64,000 bases of DNA from Butyriboletus loyo (lineage: Eukaryota; Basidiomycota; Agaricomycetes; Boletales; Boletaceae), in NCBI GenBank assembly GCA_038093515.1, contig JBBPSI010000081.1, forward strand, positions 40,474 to 104,473. Direction: 5' to 3'. The translations under genes were made by a program, and so were the position numbers. The notes beneath the pieces were generated by a model. The model was given only the letters and a program-made list of their open reading frames with translations. It made no database searches and was not told the origin of the DNA. Below are positions 36,284 through 47,341 of the stretch, piece after piece (the first letter of the stretch is position 1; each line of letters opens with the position of its first letter).

Positions 36284-36867
36284 ATGGTGTTGACGTTGAC
36301 GAGGACAAGGATGAGGATGAGGATAAGGATGTGGAAGATGTTGTGGATGAGGAGGATGAGGAGGATGATAGATATGGAAACTTGTTACGTAAACAGTCGA
36401 AGCTCGGGTTACCCCCCAGCTGCCAGTGGTATGACGAAGTTAAACTCGTCTGCGCGTCGTATAGTCAATCTTTATTTTGGACAAGGTCAGACAGCCACCG
36501 TCACTTGTCTCGTGAGCATCGTCTCACCAGCAGTCACAAGTACAATTCATTACAACGTGATCCAGGGGTACGTGGTGATACACAGTACTTGAGTGTGTAA
36601 TATATATTACAGAACGATGCGTACCAACTCTCCATGACACAACGACATCAGCTCTCAAGGCCTCAGCCTCTTGGGGCCTGCACAGATCCTCCGCTGCATC
36701 AAGCGCTTCTGTCAAAAACGGAGACGACCTCCTGGTTTCGACTATTTCAAACTTTGGAGGCCTTCGAAGCCATCAAGTATCATTGTTATAGTGTGGCCAC
36801 GGTGTTACAGTGTGTCCACCTCACCTCTTGGCACACCGACACTAAACGAACCATCTGCAGACGCTAG
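36284..36867 (+). CDS. Weak candidate gene, unknown product, possibly longer
   Basis: Not recognised. It lies behind a good TATA box. The first part passes through a GAGGAT-rich simple repeat (about 36296-36372) and then reads SSGYPPAASGMTKLNSSAR and TATVTCLVSIVSPAVTSTI. A donor GTACGT after IQG near 36570 and an acceptor ATTACAG near 36613 continue the frame as ERCVPTLHDTTTSALKASASWG and DDLLVSTISNFGGLRSHQ. Further downstream, 36940-37090 contains another coherent frame (ELVEEADVKWYRCTIQGWNCLP) that may be a later exon. Exon structure and both ends are uncertain. Confidence 0.25.
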
Positions 36868-37264
36868 CGTTATCACGAGATATAAGCTCTGCTGATCGTC
36901 CTCCCCAAGCGGGACGTTCTTGTCCACCTTGAAAGACCAATGAACTGGTTGAGGAGGCTGACGTTAAATGGTACCGATGCACCATTCAGGGATGGAACTG
37001 TCTGCCCCGTTTCAGTGTTGCATTCCCGTATGACTTACCGACGGGATACCCAGGACGAGGGCCTCGTCAACTTGCCATATATACTTGTAAGCACCAATCC
37101 CATTTATCTTTGTGGCGTGCGTTATACACCCACCCAAGCACGGACGCATATGCAGGAGGACAGGACAGCCTCCGGCCGCCATCTAACAATGGAGTCACAC
37201 ACAAAAATGACCTCTCGCGCAAAAGTATTCTTGGCATGAGAGTGCTGAGCATCTAAATCCAAAA

Positions 37265-37271
37265 CCCTATA
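37265..37271 (+). promoter_or_regulatory. TATA box of the small secreted protein gene
   Basis: CTATAAGA, about 70 nt upstream of the ATG at 37339. Confidence 0.5.
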
Positions 37272-37338
37272 AGATCGCGCGTCCGACTCGCGAGTTCGTT
37301 CTTCTTCTCGAATTCCTGACCCTTCACAAGTTCACACC

Positions 37339-37743
37339 ATGCGTTTCAACGCTCGTGCATTCTTCGCCGCCCTCTTCGTTACGAGTGGCGCTCTTGCCCA
37401 ACTGAGTGGCTCGCCTACCAGTGGCAGCCCCGCTGTCACCTACCCCGCTGATTATGATGCATTCGTCTTCTGCAGCAGCCCAGGCTGCACGGGCACGTGT
37501 GAGGTCGTCAGCACCGCGGATGTCCCTAAGGACGACGGGGAGGCCGCCCCGAACGACATGGGCTTTCAGTCCATTTACTGGTACGATCCCTACAGCTATG
37601 CCTGGTTGTTGTACACGTGCGTCGACTACTACAACTGCGCTGAGGATGTGAATATTCTGCCGAACACGTGCTACAATCTGTACGACAACGGTGTCTCGGC
37701 TGACTTTTACGAGTATTGGTACTTGGTGAACGTGGTGTATTGA
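37339..37743 (+). CDS. Small secreted cysteine-containing protein, effector candidate
   Basis: Intronless, 134 residues. The first 20 residues are a good cleavable signal peptide: basic MRFNAR, a hydrophobic AFFAALFVTSGA core, and an ALAQ cleavage site. The mature part has six cysteines, three in FCSSPGCTGTCE and three in YTCVDYYNCAEDVNILPNTC, consistent with three disulfides. It is unusually rich in Tyr, Trp and Asp toward the end. No catalytic motif was seen and I recognise no family. Small size, secretion and paired cysteines are what is expected of fungal effector or surface proteins, but the role is inference. Confidence 0.8.
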   Translation: MRFNARAFFAALFVTSGALAQLSGSPTSGSPAVTYPADYDAFVFCSSPGCTGTCEVVSTADVPKDDGEAAPNDMGFQSIYWYDPYSYAWLLYTCVDYYNCAEDVNILPNTCYNLYDNGVSADFYEYWYLVNVVY

Positions 37744-40037
37744 TGTGTATCTTATCCAGAGGGGTATGGATATCTATCTCTTCATGTGGCTTTGTAACAG
37801 ATAAGCTGACCTGCATACAGGCTTGCGGGAAGCGTGGTTCGAGAGATAAAGGAAGAGAGGTTGGCGTGTTGTGAGATCTATGACTGCCTGTACCCTTTTC
37901 ACTAACCTCAACTAGATAAATAATTTTAGCTCGGGAGAAATATTCTGAATAGGATTGTCAATGCAAATAAACTCACGTTACTACACGCAAATCTTGTTGG
38001 TAGTACTACCGTGAAGCGAGAATACCCCATCGTGAATTCTGGCTTCGTGGTCTCGCCTCTCCATCCCGTCATCAAGTCTATCCGCAGCTCTGGGGGTACA
38101 AGTTGATTATATTAGAAAGGCGTAGATGGGCTCCTGCCTCATATTAGGTCATTGTCATCATCCTCGCTGTGGGTATCCAGCCCATTAAGGCGTTGTGGTG
38201 AGGCCGGTTTCTCCCGATACATCGTACCACACGGGATACCCAAGTCAGCGTGACCCTCTGTCAATAAGAGAATGGCGAATCCTAAAGGCCTCACAGGCTG
38301 GATAGCAGGTCAGAGCATTACCCAACAACAGTAAGAATCACTCGCCGGCTGCATGCTAGATAACAACGGCGATTTGATCGAGCATAAAGTTCATCGCTAG
38401 CAGACACGTCAACACGACCGTGAAACGCAGGATGGGCTTCCATGGATCGAGGCATGCGAAATCCGAAAGGATATTTGATATTTCTGATATTGCGAGAGGT
38501 AGGTTCATCCTGCCAAGTACTAAACCCATCGGTTGCGAGATAACCACCGTCTCCCCAGACAATAGCTATCTGGCAACCGAAGAGAATAGGGCCGTAACCA
38601 TCCAACCCGATCCCAGGGCCGATCTTGATAGCAGGTCAGAGCATCACCCAACAACAGTAAGAATCACTCGCCGGCTGCATGCGAGATACCAACGGAAATC
38701 TGATCGAATATGGAGTTCGCCACTGGCAGACACGCCAACGCTGCAAACGCACAAAGGGCTTCTCCATGGAGTAGGAGTGGGCCTCCAGAATCCATACCAT
38801 CAGGATATTTTGTTGACAGTGCGAGGGGTGGTTTCCTGCAAAATCCATCGGGCGCAACACGGCTATCATCTCCCCAGACAGTAGCTATCTTGCGACCGAT
38901 GTGCAAAAAAAAAAACATCATCCATCCCCGCACGCACGCACGTTCGTCAATCTCAGGCTGGATCTTGTGATCGATGCGATGTGTTGCAGTAGTAGAGGTA
39001 GTGAACATTTTATTCTCGTTGATCGACCCCTGGGAACCATCTTGCGTACGTTTCGTTGTCGATGCTGATGAGATGGTTGCCCGCTGCAACTGTCAACGCA
39101 CAGATATACTGGCAGCTGGCAGCTGGCGATTAGGTTTCCATTCGAGAAAGACAAAGAAATGATGCCTACAATCATTGTGGTGTTGCAACGGACCGACGAG
39201 TCGCTCTCCAGCTCTGAAGTTGCTGGTTGGAGTGAAGTTACTGGTTCTTGGTGCCCGTGGCAAACCTTATGTAAGGGTCGAGTGTGGGAAGACATTACAT
39301 TATTTAACTGGATGATTTCACAGCGTGTAAACGCGTACAAGTCTCACGAACAGTGTTTATTCGCGCAAATGGTTCACTTTCAAATCCGTGAACAGGATGA
39401 CAATGTTTCCTTTTACCATCCCCATTGTTCCAAAGCTTTCACCTCTTGACCGTCTTGGACTCGCCATTGCTCAAAGTCCATCGTTACCCGCGCTCGCGAC
39501 GAAATGGAAGCCGCCTCCACGAGTTACCCTGCCTTGGGGCGATCGTGGTGTTCCTTCTCATAGAATTTTAGATTAATTCAAAAGGCTACCGTAACCACCG
39601 CAAAATATCTAATGTTTATGCTGTTGAAGTTCTGTGCATTCTGAAGTTCCGTGGTGTATCGCCAACTCACTCCTTGAAGTTACAAGTTACGGTGGTCACG
39701 TTTCGCAAACCAGCAAGATGATTGGGCGGGGCGGTGATCGTTATATACGAACCCTGTCTTATTTGCGCCTTGCCCCCAACGCTGGCTCGGCGGTCTCGAT
39801 CGTCCCCGTCTTCCCTCCGAAAACGATCTGACATGATTTCTATCAGGTACACGCTATTCATACAATTGTATTTTGGCCGCGCTGCGGTTCAGAGGGGTAT
39901 GGATTGTACGAATACATGGATACATGGGTTTATGTTGCGATGACGCTCATAGCGATGTTGCGAAGGGGGGTTTATGATGTCAATAATGGTATATCTTGAA
40001 GACGATTAGGTGTGCTGGCCCCTGACCTCTTGTTGCA
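37744..40037. other. Accessory region with a tandem duplication, no intact gene recognised
   Basis: About 2.3 kb. Contains the imperfect tandem repeat at 38301-38899. Short frames elsewhere (for example 39159-39449 plus and 39722-39943 plus) lack motifs. Confidence 0.4.
38301..38899. repeat. Imperfect tandem duplication, two units of about 275 bp
   Basis: Unit 1 spans 38301-38581 and unit 2 spans 38627-38899. Both start GATAGCAGGTCAGAGCAT, followed by CACCCAACAACAGTAAGAATCACTCG (one mismatch) in order, and both end CTATCT-GCAACCGA/CTATCTTGCGACCGA. In between, similarity is patchy but co-linear. On the minus strand each unit has an open frame with a related ending (MLDQIAVVI and IFDQISVGIS, followed by a shared HAAGE-like stretch), so the ancestor may have been coding. 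Confidence 0.8.
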
Positions 40038-43000
40038 TCAGGCGTCGTAGACCGAGCACCTGACGAACAGCGTCGAGAACAGGTACTGTGATACTTGCGA
40101 ATCGTGAAGAGGTAGATGCCGGTACCCTACATCACCCACACACGTCAGACCACCAGCTATTTGGGCCGTGATGACGCGAAACGCACCCATCGCAAGACTC
40201 CCCAGACTGACGCAATACACCGCGATCGGCTCTCCGTCGGACTCCCCATCCCGTTGGACGGTGAACCGCACAAAGATGAGATCGCGCATGTCACCCACGC
40301 ACTCGAAAGGCAGCCTTAGCGTCTCCTGCCACACTGGATTGAATCCGTTGTTCTTCACCGAACTTGTGCGCATCGTCGTCACCGATCGGTGAGCATGTGC
40401 GTGGCTGGTGGACGAGTTGACTGAGGGTAGGCTGGAAGTGGATGAAGAGTGGGAGGATGTGGAACTGCTCGGGTGAATCCAGTCGGGGGTGTGCACGGAC
40501 ACCTCGACGTAAGGATCAATGTGTTTGTCCATGATCTCGTGTCCCATTGCGTCCTTTGGGCGGGGCAACTGCTGAGCCGAAATAACCTGCCAGTGCCAAG
40601 AAGAACCAAAAACAGCACCACCGCATCCACACATCAGATGACCATAAATTCAGCGGAGAATGGGGGCTTACAGTCACTTCCAAATAATGTTGCGTATGAT
40701 GGTGGTGGTGCTCCTTCTCGGCCTTGCGGGGATCTTCAGACTTGCGGTGAGCCTCCGGTTTGAGGACGTAACCGACCCTTCCATTCCTTTGGAACATTGC
40801 ATGATTAATCATGTACCCCAGATCTATCAAAGATGGTATCTCGCTAATTCCACGGCGCCGTCCAAGGCCCGAAATATGTTTACGTACCGAACGTTTGCCA
40901 GTTAATAGCGACCAACTGCGCACCGGCTGCCCAATATCGATGAGGCAGATAGTTCGTCGAACTTACTCTTGTACCTTTCGGATATATCCTAATCAAGTGC
41001 GTCTTGTTGTGCTTGATTAGATCGGCCCCACCCTGCTTGAGAATCTTGTTCGTCGTCGTCTCAGAGAGTGAGAACAAGTGTACGGGATCGTAGTGTTCTT
41101 TCTTGTTGATGCCGCGGCACTTCACGCCGACGGTATAAACCAGAAGCGCAGCGAGGGCAGCAGACATCCTGGCTTTATGCTCTGGTTTTGAATCCGATCT
41201 AGGGAGCTGCTCGACGACTGCAGTTGAGGTCGCTATCACTGTGCTAGCGAGTGCTGCAGTGACAGATCTCTCAGGAGACGGATGCCGACCGCGAACTCGA
41301 TTGAAGACGTTGCGCGCTCTTCGAAGCTCTTCCTTCAGTTCTGCTGTTTTCATCGGCGTGACGCTCAGCCAAGTGTCACGACGACTAGATGCCGCTGTGA
41401 CCGATTTACCTTTGACACCTTCCACTTCTCGCAGTTTAACCTTTCTAAACTCCCCTTTGATCTCGTACACGACGTCCGAGTCTGACGTGGAGGCTTCGGT
41501 CGAAGAGGATTCCGTATCGAGTGTGACATCCCTTTCGCGAATGGGTTCGCTCTCGGAGACGTAGAGATTCTTCGCCTTGGGGGGACGCGGTTCAGCAATC
41601 ACACGAGAGACTTCCAGGTAATGAGTACACCAACCTTTAACAATACCCGACCCTTGAGATCTTCGGGACTTGGCAACGGCCCAGATAACGATTTCCCTTC
41701 GATTGGCGCGCTAACTAAAGCCTCGCCAAAGACTTCGCGCATGATGACGGCCAGCATGTCTTGTTGGGGGAGCGAACAATGAATCTCAGCTGAGATGATG
41801 ATCGGATAAGGGGAGGTTACAAAAGCGTATTTCATGACCGCCTCGCAGACCTCGCGGGTGGACACTTTGGAAGTCAAGGTCTTGCCGTGGAAGACCATCG
41901 GTTCATGTTCTCCGTCGTAAACATCCACTGAGACTGCGGTATTAGCGAACGCCGAGTATTAACAGGACTCCAACGTACGCTCGACGCTACGACAACCGTG
42001 GAGGAGAGCTCGGATGTAACCCTCGATGGTACTGTATCCGACGAGTTGATTTCCGACTAGATATGTGTTGTGCGAAGAAGATATGAAGTAGTCGGACAAG
42101 GGATGTGTCATTGGTTGATAGACCTTTCCATTTTGACCCATAAAAGCCGAGTTATCGGAAGATACGAGAAAGGCAGTGAACGCATCCAGGGACATCGCAA
42201 GATCTGGAGTATATGGTACACCACGGCCTTCAGATGTCTTTGTAGTATACCGCGCGAAAAGGTTCTCGAGCTCGCGTTGAGTGAGACTTGACTCGAAGTG
42301 GGTGAGCCCCAGGAAAGCAAAGTCACAAATCGCTTACCTTTTGAGTATCGCGCATGAAGCATTCAAACACGTTCAACGTGAGCTTTCCATCGTGCATTAA
42401 ACACAATTTCTTGTACAGCAGATCAATCTCGGAGCGAGTTTTGAGGAGCTTGACGAACGTCTGAAAGTTGGCGAAGTCGAGGTATTGACGATTTTGCGAG
42501 TCCGCACTCTAGACGAACCATCGAGCTCATCATCAATCGACCCAGAAATACAGTGACCCACCTTGAACAGACGCTTGAGGTCCTCCTGAGACGAATTGAT
42601 ATTTAATCGCCTACACAACTTTTCCACCTGGTCGAAAGACAATCTCTGGTCGTTCTCTTCGCCGGTAGACTTCCAGCACTGCTTAACCCAGATCGCCTGT
42701 CGGATCTCCTCGTTTCCAATGCCCGTCATGAGTTCCCGTCTTATTGCGTACAGCTTTCTTAAGGTGATGTCCCAAAGCTGGAACGATTCCAATGAAGAGG
42801 CGATGAGATGGAGCGTCTTGTACTGTCCTTCTAGCATGTAAATGATAGTGATCCATTTATCCTCGTATTCGCGTGCGAGTTGAAACTGCTGGCGGTAATA
42901 TCTCGCATCGGATCCAGACCTGAGCTCCTTGATGTTTTCGATGGGAACTGTCAAGCGTGGCAAGTGACAGGGTGAATGTTGGCCCCTAAACTACCCGACC

Positions 43001-43587
43001 AAAAGGCACGCACTTATCCTCAATTTCTTGGATTCCCATATGATCTGACCTTGATCGGCATCGAGCTTGAATAGATAGCTCTTTTGCGATTTCCCCGAGA
43101 CTTTGGTCATGGGCACGCCTTGTTGCAGTAACGCGGGTACATGGATCTCTCCCATGGAAGGCATGGCTAGTTTGTGTGCATGTGCAGAATGACCGTCGGT
43201 GGTGACGGTAAACACGATCGCCTTCTCAATCGAGCCACGCTGATCCGAAGAGGTGCGGTTATCTTTGCCGTGCACTTTCCTAATCCGGACTTGGCCAGCT
43301 TCACCGCCTTGAACCCGGCTCGGTCGGCTGTGACTCGCACCGCGAGGACGACGAAGTGACTCGGAAAGGCTTCGCCCGAGCGTTGTCGTGGCCACTCGAG
43401 AGATATGGTGGGATATAGACCGTCGGAGGTTGCTGTCACGAGCGGCTGGTTGACGCTCCTCCACCAATGCCAACGCCTCCCTGATCGCACGTATGTGCTC
43501 TTCGTGACTGCCCAAGAGCACTGGAGCGCGTCGTAGGATAGGAATGGGTGTATTGTCATTCGTCCACAGCTCTGAGTGCTCTGACAT
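40038..43587 (-). CDS. PLC1: Phosphoinositide-specific phospholipase C
   Basis: Hydrolyses PIP2 to diacylglycerol and inositol trisphosphate; calcium-dependent. The order is the classical one: a basic, disordered N-terminus; a PH-like region (SQKSYLFKLDADQGQIIWESKK); an EF-hand region (QRLSFDQVEKLCRRLNINSS); PLC-X with the catalytic histidine in SSSHNTYLVGNQL, then GCRSVELDVYDG after splicing near 41930; a long charged X-Y linker (about 41280-41580); PLC-Y with HLIRIYPKGTRVSSTNY and AAGAQLVAINWQT; then a C2 domain (DPYVEVSVHT, NGFNPVWQETL, FVRFTV, YRHLPLHD). Several introns of about 50-90 nt. I chose the ATG at 43587 (MSEHSELW) because the in-frame ATG at 43651-43653 lies upstream of the TTAAATA element near 43634-43640 that probably positions transcription. 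Confidence 0.94.
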
Positions 43588-44337
43588 GGTGCTGAAGGAA
43601 TTTCTTCCCAGAACGACACGGGGGCAGGCCGGGTATTTAAGGAGCGACACCATCGGATCGGCCCTGGGCAGACGCGCAGGGCGTCAATGGAAACAATTTC
43701 CCTCCGTTGGGTACAGCAGGGCAAGGAGCGTATTATAAAGACTATTTCGTATTTGCAGCCCCAGCATTGCATTGCCTCATTGTCACAGCAACTGGATGTT
43801 GTACGGAATCACGGATGCTTGTGATGCCGAGGGAGCTTCTCTCGCACAGCTGCGTGCTACATTACTGTTGCTTAGACACGAACTACGGTGGCGAAATCGG
43901 ACAGGCTGTCGTTCAGATACCCTCCTCCATATTGGCCACCTAATTCTCTGGGTAGTTCCTGGCCCGCCACCCCGCCGGGGGGGAGATCACGTGACGCACG
44001 TACAAAGCCCGATTTATTTCAAATATTTGCCTGAGCCAAATAAATATCATCCTTTGTATATATAACGAAGGCTTCAGACTTCTACTACACGCGTGTCAAT
44101 GCTCTTAAAGTGCGCGCTGGACTCTCCCTCAGTGAGGTCAGATTGGTTCCCAGTCCAATGCTGTGACTTTCCTGTAATATAATCGCATGTCTCACTAGTT
44201 ATCTGGACATGCGACAACACTGAATTAAGCCCTATGGGCTGTGCGATAAGCTATCACGAACGATATAGCAAAGGAAACATTAACGCTACAATGTACGATG
44301 CAAAAGCGAATGAAAGGGAACAAAAGTCCAAGCCAAC
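43588..44337. other. Intergenic
   Basis: Promoter side of phospholipase C, then the 3' flank of the orphan at 44338. A GC-rich dyad (CCCGCC...CGGGGGGG) is at about 43959-43983 and TGTATATATAA at about 44056. No gene recognised. Confidence 0.4.
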
Positions 44338-45094
44338 TCAGCGGGTGTCGATATAAATTTCCGCCATCCAATGATCATCACAAGCGTTCCAGAGCGCAAT
44401 GAGCACCAAGCGGTCAAAGGCTATACCTCCCGTACTGCTGCTCCCTAGACGCCACCCCGCAACACTCGGAGAAGGTGTCTGAGTTGCCATTTGCTGATAT
44501 AAAGTCAGCGGAAATGAGCAGTTTGGCATGAACAAGAAATGACTAACACTCACAGAAACATATGCAGAGGATGCAAAGGCAATCTGAACAGCAAGCTGAC
44601 CACGCGTCACCGGGCCCGCGGACGAAAACAGATCGAGAGTGTGAGAGGAATCCACGTGTTCATAGCCCGGCCACTGGGACGGTAACGTCAGAGTGCAACT
44701 CGGAGACGGGCGCGAGGCTGGATATTACCATAATTCTCAAAAAAACCTTACGAATCCCAAGAGAACCGGACATGAGGTATCCCACAGGTTCATTGGCATC
44801 CACAATCATGCGCTCCAAAGCACCGCCTGATCGTGCTACCAGTTCTCGCATGGGTATCCCGAGGCCACGTGTAGGAGCTCCGATCAGCTCAAATGTGACG
44901 GGCACATGGGGAGACGTCCGACGGGGCGATGAAAGAAGTTTCGATGGTGGAATTTGCGGAACACGCTTGTAAGATGGAGGAAGCGATGTCGGAAAAGGTG
45001 GTTCTAACAGTGGGTTGGCATGAGACAAGGTGGTGTACTGGGAGTGGGATTCTGAAGGCACGGGGGCGTGGAGAGGATTGAGGTAGTATGACAT
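44338..45094 (-). CDS. Hypothetical protein, three exons
   Basis: Not recognised. ATG at 45094 reads MSYYLNPLHAPVPSE, then a Pro/Ser-rich part and an ordered stretch (VTFELIGAPTRGLGIPMRELVARSGGALERMI). GGATTC|GTAAGG to ATCCAG|CC continues the frame as LGIPSRPSPSCTLTLPSQWPGYEHV and SSHTLDLFSSAGPVTRGQLAVQIAFASSAYV. A last exon (about 44490-44338) reads MATQTPSPSVAGWRLG and ends IYIDTR. About 210 residues with no signal peptide or membrane span. The middle segment (EHVDSSHTLDLFSSAGPVTRGQLAVQIA) looks globular. It is probably a conserved basidiomycete protein, but I cannot assign a role. Confidence 0.6.
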
Positions 45095-46326
45095 GGTGAA
45101 TACGAAGAATGGTGATGAGCACTCGACAGTGAGGACACTGGGTTCAAGACTACCTTGACTTTATACCTTGCGACTTGACAGCTGGAAGAACAAGTGAAAA
45201 TGAAAGGCTGGTCACAAAGGACAGGCTGAAAGGACTGGAGTGAGTGCGATAGAGCTCCAACGAACGCTGGCATCAGAGCACTATTGGTCCAATTATCTCT
45301 ACCTGCAGGCCATTTGGATTGCGTCATAGACGATTTCCAGGTTTCCATTGGTTGCGATCAAGGATAATGGGGACGTCCTTTGTTCCTACTCCTCCCATTC
45401 AGACTTGACGTCGTTAGTGAATGTTGCATGAGCGTGGGAGATTTTTTGATGACGCCGTAGGCCCATCTGCGTCGCGGAGCGGAGTCCATGAGCTCAATGC
45501 GGAACTGTCTCGGACTGAGTGAAATGGTTCAGCACTACAGTTCGCAGCGTACGCTTGATGCAACTTGTTACACGACCTTCGCTCTAATCACTCCAGGTCA
45601 TCAGCATGTTATTGTTGACAAGATCCACCAGCAGACATAAGAGGGATGTGCGAGGAAGGGCGACATAAATTTCTGGGTCGCAGCATCACATTAAATATCG
45701 AATCACGACTTCTCCTGCTTCTGATCCCACCTGGTTGGTCGTCATAGCATGATATTCGGAAAAGACGTACTGGGCAGAAGTCACAAGGCTGTTGCAGGCA
45801 TCCCCAAGGTCTCAATTTCCGTACTGCGCCACCCGTCTGCCGAACAGGAATAATATATGATCCAAGAGGTTCACGAGGGTGACCAGAGGGGCCGGAGTAT
45901 GGTGGAAGGCTTCCAAGTAACGACTCTTGAGAGCCGTCCGATCATTTCCACCCTAGAGGTTACTGTACGAGGAGATCTCCTACCAGTGTCAACCTATACA
46001 TCCGCTGCACTCGGTCGTCGTGATGTGGTCATTCTCCGTTCACCAAATCTAGTGAGGTGGTTCGCATGAGCACTGTCACAACTCAAATTACTGTCTTATT
46101 TGAGCAGCACTTCGCTTTCTGGATCAAAGCCTCCGCCACACTGGCATCTTGCATCGGACGATCGATCGTTTGGAGGGTACTTATATCACTTGGCTGTGGG
46201 GTGCCATTACATCCGATTTCAGCGGGATGACGATTGAAATATCGACACCATAGAATGGGTGAGTCAGGTAGGTACTGATAGCTCGGCGACGACGACGAAA
46301 CTCAAATACCATATATACAGAGGTAT
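45095..46326. other. Intergenic, nothing recognised
   Basis: About 1.2 kb between two minus-strand genes. Short frames at 45609-45815 (minus) and 45857-46069 (plus) show no motif. Confidence 0.4.
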
Positions 46327-47318
46327 TCATACAGAGACACTTATACTCAAATACACAGAAATTCCGATGGCCAGTAGGCACATGCCATACTTGACCACTG
46401 GGCCCCCCACTTCATGGGGGACTCTGGTGGTTGCCGCACCAAGGATGAAAAACATCCTACCTATAAGTGCGAGGACCCTCATCCTGGCATTATCAAAACT
46501 ATTCAATGCCGGTCGAGCGTCAATCACAAGTTTCGTTTCCCTTCGTGGATGCTTGATCCCGTAGTAATCAATGACATATCGGGCCTCCTGTCCAGTTCGC
46601 GGACGTCGAACAATCCAATCGTGTCGATCAAAAGGATCGGGTAGCCTACTTACGGAGTTCAATCCAGGAATCGATACATTGTAAACGGAAGATACATGCG
46701 TGAAATAAGAAGGGAAGAACCACTTCCCCAATTTGTAGAAACGAGCCTTGTTCGAAAGGTGACCATGAATGCCTGAAAACGATGCGAGCTCGAGCTTAGT
46801 CGCTTCAGCATCTCTGGTGAAGCGAGTGAGTACCCGGATTTTCAAGAGATATATATTCGTACCCTCCATGAAAGCGTGACTCCCATTGTAGAACCTCTCT
46901 CCAGGCATCTTCGTTCAACTTGTTGTGGATGAGAATCATAGGTTCGATCCGCCTCTCTGCCATATTCCAGCCCTTCCGGAGCAGCGCGTTGTAGAATTGC
47001 TGGGGTGAAGGATATTCCCAATTCTCTTGCGCTGATGATACAACGTCAGGAAGCAAAAGAATAGTGAGGTCTTAACTCACTATTAGTTTGATGACCATAC
47101 GTCGAGTCTGGTGGGCGAGGGATGGAAGAAATTACTCTCGTCGTTGCTAATTTACTGGATTGACAAGGAGCGGGTTCTTGACTTTCGACTGGCATATTAT
47201 TACGGGGATCGATTGGCGCATTTGAGACTGGGCATCTCGCAGGAGGCTGAGACATGAAGGGCTGACTGGATGATCGTACAGGGCATTGATCTGCCGGAGA
47301 GGGATCGATGACAACCAT
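46327..47318 (-). CDS. CYC3: Holocytochrome c synthase (cytochrome c heme lyase)
   Basis: Mitochondrial intermembrane-space enzyme that attaches heme covalently to the CxxCH motif of cytochrome c. Visible landmarks: two CPV heme-regulatory motifs (ADQCPV, PARCPV) in the disordered N-terminus; ISSIPRPPDS; WEYPSPQQFYNALLRKGW; IHNKLNEDAWREVLQWE; LSNKARFYKLGKWFFP; PFDRHDWIVRRP; RYVIDYY; and VIDARPALNSFDNARMR. These are in family order. Exon 1 runs from the ATG at 47318 (MVVIDPSPAD) to a donor near 47088. A second intron lies near 46820-46870. The stretch between FFPSYF and LPDPFDRHDW (46630-46690) is longer than usual, yet no clean intron removes it. The last 50 residues after MRVLA are an unusual, partly hydrophobic tail. 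The gene looks intact. Confidence 0.9.
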
Positions 47319-47341
47319 GAGGGGCGATTGGAGTGGAAAAT

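Noticed and set aside
44094..44190. Possible tRNA or small RNA fold (GATTGGTTCCCAGTCCAATG)
   Set aside because: The stem is local only; no cloverleaf or T-loop consensus could be built.
46630..46690. Extra intron in the heme lyase gene
   Set aside because: No donor and acceptor pair with matching phase was found; left as coding.
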